DNA of 22,774 bases, taken from positions 1 through 22,774 of the IMG/VR virus record IMGVR_UViG_3300003267_000110; one strand, 5' to 3'. The position numbers and the translations under genes are program-made. Under the pieces are notes generated by a model, which was not told where the DNA came from, made no database searches, and saw nothing but the letters and a program-made list of their open reading frames with translations. This stretch comes from a virus. Every line of letters begins with the position of its first letter. Position 1 is the first letter of the stretch. Below, in pieces: positions 1 through 5,857 of this stretch.

Positions 1-11
1 TGGGTTTCTTA

Positions 12-25
12 GGGGGGTAAAGAGT
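12..25 (+). repeat. Left copy of terminal inverted motif
   Basis: The 14 bases GGGGGGTAAAGAGT lie directly next to the stop codon of the large terminase gene. Their exact reverse complement forms the last 14 bases of the window (22761-22774). A related plus-strand version with GGGGC in place of GGGGTA lies at 22700-22711. Eleven bases precede this copy at the left edge, whereas the right copy is cut by the window end, so the true repeat may be longer than 14 bases. Its function is unknown. It could be a terminal repeat, a shared control element, or an assembly break point. Confidence 0.6.
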
Positions 26-1342
26 TCACACGGATGACTCGTATTTAATAGGGGCTTGCGGGACATCATAAAGTCTTCGATAGTTCACAGCGAGGTAGCG
101 CAATGCATCCACAATGTGAGTTGCCCAATTGTCAAGCGGTTTGCTTTTATAGTGCGCGCGTAATTCGTCATATTCGCGTTGATACTCGCGGAGGGCTCGA
201 ATACCAATCTGGCAGCTTATTTTATCTATTCTAAGTTTCGGAAAGATATAACGCATTGACTCAATCCCATCTTCAAAATTTACCCGTGGCGTCATCTGAA
301 AAAACCAGCCATGCTTACGAGCCATCATCAATCGAGATTCAGTGCTTTCCCATCCTTGATGGCCTTGTTTAACATCATGCGGCATAAAGTGATTTCCCCA
401 TTGGCATCCAAAGGATTTTCGTATTAGCTCTGCTTTATCCAGATAAAATTTCAGCCCTTCGCCAGAGTCATGAAGAATATGAAGAAGATTAATATACTTG
501 CCTTCTAGCTGAAATAACCATCCGGCGGTAGCATCTGTGCCTCCTAAATCCCAGACAGAATGGAGGGGAAGATTCGGATTGGGCCGTAAGTTTGTGAGTC
601 TCCCTTCGGTTTCCATATCGGACATTTCGCGCGTAAAGTAAGCCCCAATATTACCTACGTCAAAATCACAATAGAATTCCTGACGAATCATTTCGTCAGA
701 CATGCCCATTTTCCTGGCTTCAGCAATATGGTAATCAGGAATAACGCGCTGAGTTTTTTCCTCATCTAAAAAGGTTTGCTCAACGGTTAAATGCTGAACA
801 AAATAGCGAGGGTTTTCACGCACCGTGTCCATAACTTCCCAGCCATGATTTTTACCGCGCGGCGTAAATTGGAATATTTCGATACCACCATTCTGAACCA
901 AGATGGGATTAAGATACTGGCGTGCCAAAGGGTTATGCAAACTGAACTCAGAGTAAATAATGGTAACGGGGTTAGTGCCCATAAGACCATTGTAGTTATT
1001 GCTTCCACCTAGAACCATCCTTGAGCCATTGATAAGCTCTATCTCCATTCTAGCCTCATTCTTTTTGGCAATGAGGGCATCCGGAATTGCAGCTAGAAAT
1101 GGCTTCCCGTCAAAATCCATGCCTTTCCATATGACTGAGCGCGCTTGCTGAATAAGTGGAAAAAGATAAACATGCGTCCCTATTCGACTTAATGCCCGTA
1201 AAAGCCATGCTTGTACGGAAATAACATCCTTTCCAGCGCGTCGATGAATCACGGAGCAAATGTTCTTACCTTGTATTACGGCTTTTAAGAACTCTCGCTG
1301 GTAATGTCTTGGAGTTATGCCATAAGGTATTCGTATATACAT
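26..1342 (-). CDS. Terminase large subunit (DNA-packaging ATPase/nuclease)
   Basis: This is the motor that drives phage DNA through the portal into the prohead and cuts it. In the 438 residues I see a Walker A-type motif HRRAGKD at residues 33-39, a Walker B-like strand TIIYSE at 127-132 with the catalytic Glu, and a coupling-type FTPRG at 159-163. An RNase H-like nuclease domain follows: WDLGGTD (Asp265), PHD (Asp323) and HIVDALRY (Asp412) fit the metal-binding triad. The length suits the shorter terminase families (T7 gp19 is about 586 aa). The gene is last in the minus-strand block, 42 bases after the VRR-NUC gene, as in T7 where the large terminase follows the tail fibre. There is no good SD site before the ATG (AAATAGAAATA precedes it), although an in-frame stop lies 12 bases upstream, so translation may be weak or coupled. 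Confidence 0.95.
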   Translation of the reverse strand: MYIRIPYGITPRHYQREFLKAVIQGKNICSVIHRRAGKDVISVQAWLLRALSRIGTHVYLFPLIQQARSVIWKGMDFDGKPFLAAIPDALIAKKNEARMEIELINGSRMVLGGSNNYNGLMGTNPVTIIYSEFSLHNPLARQYLNPILVQNGGIEIFQFTPRGKNHGWEVMDTVRENPRYFVQHLTVEQTFLDEEKTQRVIPDYHIAEARKMGMSDEMIRQEFYCDFDVGNIGAYFTREMSDMETEGRLTNLRPNPNLPLHSVWDLGGTDATAGWLFQLEGKYINLLHILHDSGEGLKFYLDKAELIRKSFGCQWGNHFMPHDVKQGHQGWESTESRLMMARKHGWFFQMTPRVNFEDGIESMRYIFPKLRIDKISCQIGIRALREYQREYDELRAHYKSKPLDNWATHIVDALRYLAVNYRRLYDVPQAPIKYESSV

Positions 1343-1384
1343 TATTTCTATTTAATAGTTAAAGTATACAATCATTAATCGACT

Positions 1385-1768
1385 TTAATTTGTCATAAGG
1401 TATTGTTTCAGCGCATTAATCCCTTGGTCAACGCCAATTACCAAGCATGTTGAATAGCCTACTTCTTTTTGTTTCTCAAGAAATTCAAGTTGTCGATCAT
1501 GGTGAATCTTTGCTTTTTTTCCTTGAGGACCTTTCCAACCGTCCGGTTTTATTTCCATCCAAAGACCAGGATATTTTTTAGTTGGGTAGGATAAAAATAA
1601 ATCGCTAGCCCCTGCGCGAAGTCCCATGCGCTTGGCTAACATATGGGCGCCTATGGTTCGCTTGCCTTCGTTATCAATTTTAACCAGATGATCTTTGGCT
1701 ATTTTGGGGTGTTGTATCGAAAGCCATTCGCAGATGGCCAGATGTGTTTTCTGTTCTGGCGTGGTCAT
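1385..1768 (-). CDS. VRR-NUC domain nuclease
   Basis: A small PD-(D/E)XK-type nuclease of the VRR-NUC family, 127 aa from the start chosen here. The family signature is present: an N-terminal PEQ..H..ICEWL helix (Glu5), a NEGKR strand around residues 33-37, G-A-S-D (Asp56), MEIK (Glu72, Lys74), and a helix with Gln93 followed by GYSTCLVIG. Known members cut branched or structured DNA. Next to the terminase, a role in resolving branched DNA before or during packaging is plausible but inferred. The ATG at 1768 has AAGGAG 12 bases upstream. An in-frame ATG at 1789 adds MKERSVH but has no SD site. The gene overlaps the end of the DUF1353 gene in another frame by 89 bases (110 if the upstream start is used). 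Confidence 0.88.
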   Translation of the reverse strand: MTTPEQKTHLAICEWLSIQHPKIAKDHLVKIDNEGKRTIGAHMLAKRMGLRAGASDLFLSYPTKKYPGLWMEIKPDGWKGPQGKKAKIHHDRQLEFLEKQKEVGYSTCLVIGVDQGINALKQYLMTN

Positions 1769-2198
1769 GTGTACAGAGCGCTCCTTCATTAAAATGAGTT
1801 TTACCGAATAATCTAACAGCTAGCCAATATCTGAAAGCGGTACGTTTGGGAAGTCCTTCATAAACCAAGGCATCATAAAAAATCGTATCGATTTCTTTGC
1901 GACTTAGAACGCCAGGGCAAAAATATAGGTAATCATGAATGACTGCACCCGCAATAGTTTCTGTTTTTGTTGGCGAATAAATAGACCATAACACTCTTGG
2001 GATTGACGCCAAATCAGTGGCAAATCCTCGATGAACCATAAAGAACTCTTCATCGACATAGAATGTATAATTTTTACAGAGAGTAAAATCATATTCTTTA
2101 TAGGGGTAGAGGCACGGTTGTTTTGTTATTTTTAGTTCATGCGTTATTGAGCACGCCCCTATTCCAAGAAACAATAATAATAGAAAATATTTAATCAT
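1680..2198 (-). CDS. DUF1353-family putative lipoprotein
   Basis: A 172-aa protein. Residues 1-16 look like a lipoprotein signal: Lys3, a hydrophobic run FLLLLFLGIG, and IGAC with Cys16 as the lipidation site. The body matches the DUF1353 pattern: FATDLASIPRVLW (residues 59-71), AVIHDYLYF (85-93) and an acidic helix KEIDTIFYDALVYEG (101-115). The His-Asp pair and TDLASIP suggest a metal-dependent enzyme, but no reaction is established for the family to my knowledge. Export would place it in the periplasm or outer membrane, perhaps in lysis or superinfection control (inference). The recognisable domain ends near residue 136. The last ~36 residues are encoded where the gene overlaps the nuclease gene and look unlike the family. 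AAGGGA upstream at modest spacing serves as the SD site. Confidence 0.85.
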   Translation of the reverse strand: MIKYFLLLLFLGIGACSITHELKITKQPCLYPYKEYDFTLCKNYTFYVDEEFFMVHRGFATDLASIPRVLWSIYSPTKTETIAGAVIHDYLYFCPGVLSRKEIDTIFYDALVYEGLPKRTAFRYWLAVRLFGKTHFNEGALCTHDHARTENTSGHLRMAFDTTPQNSQRSSG

Positions 2199-2221
2199 AC
2201 CTGCGTATCCCTTAAGGGGCC

Positions 2222-2260
2222 GGGGCTAATAATAAGAAAGTGGGAAAACTTAATAGCCCC
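2222..2260 (-). other. Stem-loop between 50-aa gene and DUF1353 gene
   Basis: GGGGCTA (2222-2228) and TAGCCCC (2254-2260) form a perfect 7-base inverted repeat, with an inner AAGT/ACTT pairing inside the loop. The element sits in the 70-base gap between the 50-aa gene and the DUF1353 start. No T-tract follows on the minus strand, so it is not a typical intrinsic terminator. It may be an mRNA-stability or processing hairpin. Confidence 0.35.
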
Positions 2261-2268
2261 AGCATTTA

Positions 2269-2421
2269 TTAACGCTGTGGCTTCGATTTTTTACCAACCT
2301 TCATGAGTGCAGCCTCCATTCCAGTTTGCTTTTTCGCATCATAGTTAGGAGCATACTGCACGCGGTCGGTGACCAAAGTTTTAGACATTTTGACTGGGGA
2401 TTTGTTATTGCGTCCTTTCAT
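2269..2421 (-). CDS. Small basic protein, 50 aa, unknown function
   Basis: A 50-codon frame beginning MKGRNNKSPVKMSKTLV and ending KVGKKSKPQR, with a stop at 2269-2271. It is supported by an excellent SD site, AAGGAG six bases before the ATG, and by close packing: its start lies 15 bases after the stop of the 69-aa gene upstream. The protein is strongly basic (Lys/Arg at both ends), has no membrane segment and shows no motif I recognise. A nucleic-acid-binding or minor virion role is possible but is a guess. Confidence 0.72.
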   Translation of the reverse strand: MKGRNNKSPVKMSKTLVTDRVQYAPNYDAKKQTGMEAALMKVGKKSKPQR

Positions 2422-2436
2422 GGTGATCTCCTTAAA

Positions 2437-2646
2437 TTATTTTTTCTTTTTGGCTAATACTTTATCAGCTTTTCTATCAATCCGTGATAGCTCAGCTTTA
2501 GACATATTGCCTTTGTTAAATTGTTGTTGAGCCCGAGCTTTGGCATTTGCAGCGTGAGAGCGATCCTGAACAGGATAGCTCCTGTCTGGGCCCGCAAATG
2601 CAGAGTTAGGCAGCTTGTTGCGTGCTTTGGTCGTGAGTTTCGCCAT
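2437..2646 (-). CDS. Small basic conserved phage protein, 69 aa
   Basis: A 69-aa Lys/Arg-rich protein. The opening MAKLTTKARNKLPNSAFAGP, followed by RSYPVQDRSHAANAKARA, resembles a family of small conserved phage proteins of unknown role (the DUF6582-like group, from memory and not checked). The C-terminal half, KAELSRIDRKADKVLAKKKK, is helical and basic. The start is well supported: AGGAAGGA seven bases before the ATG. The first 41 bases overlap the end of the 62-aa gene in another frame, which suggests translational coupling. Function unknown. Confidence 0.82.
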   Translation of the reverse strand: MAKLTTKARNKLPNSAFAGPDRSYPVQDRSHAANAKARAQQQFNKGNMSKAELSRIDRKADKVLAKKKK

Positions 2647-2794
2647 TGCTTAGTCCTTCCTGAGATTTGTTAATTTTTTTTAGCCAAAAAGTTGCTTCAG
2701 ATAAAGCCCCTTCCAACCTCGAATAATTTTCTTTTAATCTCATCATTTCGCTGCTAATGAAATTAATTCGTTCTTCTAATATATTTTTCTCCAT
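2606..2794 (-). CDS. Small coiled-coil protein after the fibre genes, 62 aa
   Basis: A 62-aa protein whose first 45 residues (MEKNILEERINFISSEMMRL onward, to FWLKKINK) are predicted all-helical with heptad-like hydrophobic spacing. It resembles short coiled-coil proteins often found just after phage fibre genes, where the helix ends in a G-x-(hydrophobic)...WL pattern. There is no transmembrane segment, so it is not a holin on this evidence. GGGGAG lies three bases before the ATG, slightly close. The gene begins 11 bases after the second fibre gene and overlaps the 69-aa gene. A role in fibre assembly or as a small regulator would be inference. Confidence 0.72.
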   Translation of the reverse strand: MEKNILEERINFISSEMMRLKENYSRLEGALSEATFWLKKINKSQEGLSNGETHDQSTQQAA

Positions 2795-2805
2795 TTGCTC
2801 CCCTA

Positions 2806-4149
2806 TTATACAAAATAAAAACCATTTCCAGTCATTGTAATGGCGACCCCACTCACGACGCTGGTATTGTCAAATAAATTAACCGCAGCATTATTGCCTT
2901 GGGCGCCCAGGATGAGTGTACTTGTACCTACGAGTGGCGCCGAAAGTGGAGACGTTTTGCCTGCGCCATAGGTAAACCCCGCGCTGGATAAGTTAATCTG
3001 GTTGACCCCGTTAACTGTTCCTCCGACTGTAATAGGCAAGCCGCCAATCGTTAACAGCCCTGAAGAGGTTGTAAACGTAGGGGTGCACGTAAGTGTAAAC
3101 GAATAAAAAACCATCGAGCCAATGCGTGTATAAATACCAGTCTGTGTAGCATATGAAACACTAAGGTTCCCTGGTGTGCCGAAGGTAAACGTTGGAGTCC
3201 AAGAGGTATTGGATACATAATTGCTTAGGGTGCTACCTCCAAAATTAATACTTGTCGCACTGGCTGCTCCTAGGGTTGGTGTCACTAAAGTAGGGCTCGT
3301 AGCAAAGACCAATGCGCCACTGCCAGTTTCATCGGTAACGGTGGAAGCTAGATTAGCACTAGAGGGAGTAGCTAAAAATGTAGCCATTCCAGATCCCAGC
3401 CCGCTGACTCCGGTAGAAATGGGCAGACCAGTGCAACTAGTTAGGGTTCCTGAAGAAGGGGTTCCAAGAGCAGGCGTGACTAACGTTGGAGAAGTAGCAA
3501 AGACTAAGGAACCACTTCCGGTTTCATCAGTAACGGTAGCAGCTAAATTGGCGCTTGAAGGAGTGCCTAAGAATGTTGCCATCCCAGACCCTAAACCACT
3601 TACCCCGCTTGAAATAGGCAATCCAGTACAGCTAGTTAAAGTCCCAGAAGAAGGAGTTCCTAGGGCCGGTGTTACTAAGCTTGGGGATGTAGCAAATACC
3701 AGCGCCCCGCTTCCCGTTTCGTCAGTCACTGCACTGGCTAAATTAGCGCTACTGGGTGTTGCCAAAAAGGTTGCAACACCTGATCCTAATCCGCTGACCC
3801 CTGATGAGATGGGGAGGCCAGTTCCATTGGTTAAAGTAACCGCTGAGGGCGTGCCCAGATTTGGGGTTGTCAATGCCGGAGAAGTAGCGAAGACAAGAGA
3901 GCCACTACCTGTTTCATCGGTAACAGCAGAGGCCAGGTTGGCACTCGATGGTGTACCTAGAAAAGTTGCTACGTTGCTTCCTAGGCCGCTAACGCCCGTT
4001 GAAATAGGTAATCCAGTGCAATTTGTTAAAGTCCCAGAACTCGGCGTCCCTAGAACTGGTGTAGTTAAGGATGGTGAGGTGGAACCAACAAAAGAACCTG
4101 TTCCCGTCTGGCCTTCTAGGGATGTGTTTACTGCATTAATTTTAGCCAT
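2806..4149 (-). CDS. Repeat-containing second tail fibre / adhesin protein
   Basis: A 447-aa Gly/Ser/Thr-rich fibre-type protein. Residues 1-29 form a short head with no T7 gp17-type attachment domain. Residues 30-289 are four tandem 65-residue units (TPxLGTPSSGTLT..GLPIS.GVSGLGS..ATFL.TPSSANLA..VTDETGSG.LVFATSP.L). Residues 290-447 are a different C-terminal domain (NTSWTPTFTFGTPG... ending GNGFYFV) of the kind found at the tips of phage fibres. Such repeats usually form a beta-rich shaft that holds a receptor-binding tip. The gene follows the gp17-like fibre directly and probably builds the same appendage or a second one. I chose the ATG at 4149 because AGGAGG lies five bases before it; an adjacent in-frame GTG at 4152 would be too close to that site. 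Confidence 0.9.
   Translation of the reverse strand: MAKINAVNTSLEGQTGTGSFVGSTSPSLTTPVLGTPSSGTLTNCTGLPISTGVSGLGSNVATFLGTPSSANLASAVTDETGSGSLVFATSPALTTPNLGTPSAVTLTNGTGLPISSGVSGLGSGVATFLATPSSANLASAVTDETGSGALVFATSPSLVTPALGTPSSGTLTSCTGLPISSGVSGLGSGMATFLGTPSSANLAATVTDETGSGSLVFATSPTLVTPALGTPSSGTLTSCTGLPISTGVSGLGSGMATFLATPSSANLASTVTDETGSGALVFATSPTLVTPTLGAASATSINFGGSTLSNYVSNTSWTPTFTFGTPGNLSVSYATQTGIYTRIGSMVFYSFTLTCTPTFTTSSGLLTIGGLPITVGGTVNGVNQINLSSAGFTYGAGKTSPLSAPLVGTSTLILGAQGNNAAVNLFDNTSVVSGVAITMTGNGFYFV
3283..4062 (-). repeat. Four tandem 195-base coding repeats in fibre gene
   Basis: Four consecutive units of exactly 195 bases (65 codons): 4062-3868, 3867-3673, 3672-3478 and 3477-3283. A degenerate half unit (GQTGTGSFVGSTSPSLT) precedes them and a partial TPTLGAAS follows. 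The protein copies differ at only a few positions; units 3 and 4 differ at four of 65 residues. The DNA copies differ mainly at silent sites. Confidence 0.93.
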
Positions 4150-4154
4150 CACGG

Positions 4155-4160
4155 CCTCCT
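4155..4160 (-). promoter_or_regulatory. Ribosome binding site that fixes the second-fibre start
   Basis: AGGAGG on the minus strand, five bases before the ATG at 4149. It overlaps the TAG stop of the gp17-like fibre gene (4159-4161), so termination of one fibre and initiation of the next are physically linked. Confidence 0.85.
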
Positions 4161-5853
4161 ATACTGCTGTTAAAGTTCCTTGGATGCTGTAACCACTAAA
4201 AGTGTTCGCAGCAACACAAGTTAAAGTAATACAATCATATTGATTGCCAGATGATATCGAGCCGCCTACGCCGCTGGTTGTTGCAGTAGAGCCTATATGA
4301 CATTGTTGAGATGCGTTTTGAGCGATTGTCCATCCGCCGCTGGAACCGCCAACAATAATATATGTGTCTCCTATAATAGGTGATACCGGAAGCGTTAAGG
4401 TAACCAAGGATGCGCCGTTGTTAATGGCATACCGTGAATTAGCCGCTAATGTAGCTGAGGATGTATTTTGGTTAATATTTGTAATCCCTGCTGCGGGAAT
4501 GTCTGATAAATAAGCAACAGTCCCATCACTGTCTTGAAAAGTTGTTGTACGAGCATTGGCCGTATTACCAAAAACAAAACTTTGTAGATGCTGATAAGTT
4601 GTTCCAGTGTTAAAGGTAATTCCTGTATTTCCCAGCGTTGTAATTTGAAAATCAGCCGTACCTTTACAAGCGCAAGTTATACCAATATCGGAAGATGGCC
4701 CATCAGCTCGAATACCAGGGTTATCGCTGCTTATTTCATTAAAAGCCACGACATAATTAACACCCAAGGCAGTTGTATCTAATTTAAGCATATAGTTGCC
4801 AATGCCATCTTTAAAACCATCAAAGGTTGGTGCGCTGGTCGTCGCAATATCTTGGGGAAGTGTTAAGGTGATAGGGCCATCCTCGGGGGTTCCAAAGGTG
4901 CCATTGACTAACACTTGATTCTCAGTGCCTGTAATTGTTGAGACGTTTCCTGATTCGGAGAGCTCAATCCACGATGAGCCATCCCAATACTCAAGCACGG
5001 TATTAGTTGTATTAAATCGTAATTCGGTGCCAGAAGGGCTTCCAGGACGTTGGCCAGTAGTTCCCGAGGGCAAGCCTAAGCCCTCATTTCCTGGAATTAT
5101 GGGGTTATTTGCAAGCCCAATAGTAGGATTTCCTGAAATACCATTTCCATTGGTTATAGAGGTTTGATTGCTGATGCCGGTTAAAGTACGTGTTAGTTGG
5201 ACGCCGGTTGTGGTGGTGTTAACCACAAGGCCACTGTCTAAACTTCCCATGACTTGTGCATTGGGTAACTCGCTGTTAGCCACACGGATTAAATACTCAG
5301 CATTATTGGGCGCAACCCCACCACCTGAGGGCAAGTCATAAGCAATAATGGCAGTTCGGCTTGGATTCATAACCCATGCCTGATTAGCATCTAAGATAGG
5401 TAAGATAACATCAGCGGGTGTGGGGGCCGCGCTTTCGATAGTAGCGCTGACATTATAGTGAGGTGCAACCACGGTGTCATACATCTGCGCTTGCTGATCA
5501 ACCAAGGTTAATATTCCGAAATCCTGATTGAGCATTTCAGGAACAAAATTGGTGTTGGTATATAGGTTTAAGCGTTCAGCGGGAGTATTGCGCACAATCG
5601 TAATCACATCGTTAAGAGTGCGCCCTGATAAAAAAGTGACGCGAACCGTTTCGCTGCCACCAACAAAGGTCACGTTATATAGGTTGGGGTTAACTAGTTG
5701 CGTAATGTCGTTTGCCTCAACCCCATCTGCTCTGGCATAAACATTAATGTCTGTGTCTGCATCTGCTGTCCAATTTGTATTAAATACAGTCTGACCCGCA
5801 GTAGCAACTAGTTGTGTGCGTGGGATGATGTCATCAATCACAACCTGTGTCAT
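4159..5853 (-). CDS. T7 gp17-like tail fibre protein
   Basis: A 564-aa fibre. The N-terminal ~130 residues match the T7 tail-fibre attachment domain: TAGQTVFNTNWTADADTDI, a YNVTFVGGSETVRVTFL strand pair, then IVRNTPAERLN and DQQAQMYDTVVAPH. This part should dock onto the tail hub formed by the gp11/gp12-like proteins. The middle (about residues 250-330) has GTTGQRPGSPSGTELRFNT..LEYWDGSSW and DIATTSAPTFDG, modules widespread in phage fibres. The C-terminus (about residues 460-564; AANSRYAINNGASLVTLTLP, GGWTIAQNASQQCHIG, then GGSI.S.NQYDCITL) is a common distal beta domain, probably receptor-facing. GGGAG seven bases before the ATG is the SD site; the gene starts four bases after the gp16-like gene. 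Confidence 0.93.
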   Translation of the reverse strand: MTQVVIDDIIPRTQLVATAGQTVFNTNWTADADTDINVYARADGVEANDITQLVNPNLYNVTFVGGSETVRVTFLSGRTLNDVITIVRNTPAERLNLYTNTNFVPEMLNQDFGILTLVDQQAQMYDTVVAPHYNVSATIESAAPTPADVILPILDANQAWVMNPSRTAIIAYDLPSGGGVAPNNAEYLIRVANSELPNAQVMGSLDSGLVVNTTTTGVQLTRTLTGISNQTSITNGNGISGNPTIGLANNPIIPGNEGLGLPSGTTGQRPGSPSGTELRFNTTNTVLEYWDGSSWIELSESGNVSTITGTENQVLVNGTFGTPEDGPITLTLPQDIATTSAPTFDGFKDGIGNYMLKLDTTALGVNYVVAFNEISSDNPGIRADGPSSDIGITCACKGTADFQITTLGNTGITFNTGTTYQHLQSFVFGNTANARTTTFQDSDGTVAYLSDIPAAGITNINQNTSSATLAANSRYAINNGASLVTLTLPVSPIIGDTYIIVGGSSGGWTIAQNASQQCHIGSTATTSGVGGSISSGNQYDCITLTCVAANTFSGYSIQGTLTAV

Positions 5854-5857
5854 TTTA

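Noticed and set aside
787-1012. Pair of ~73-codon frames on both strands
   Set aside because: Both lie inside the large terminase gene, whose nuclease and ATPase motifs flank and span this region; no SD site or recognisable protein.
1343-1384. Possible promoter before the large terminase gene (TATACT at 1363-1368)
   Set aside because: No acceptable -35 hexamer at 16-18 bases; the sequence there is only AT-rich.
1988-1998. ATAACACTCTT, also present in the right-end hairpin arm
   Set aside because: Here it encodes part of the conserved VLWS segment of the DUF1353 protein, and the flanking bases do not match the terminal motif. Treated as chance.
3221-4192. Plus-strand open frame of 323 codons
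   Set aside because: It runs antisense to the repeat-containing fibre gene. Its repetitive protein mirrors the 195-base units, it has no SD site, and the minus-strand frame has clear fibre features.
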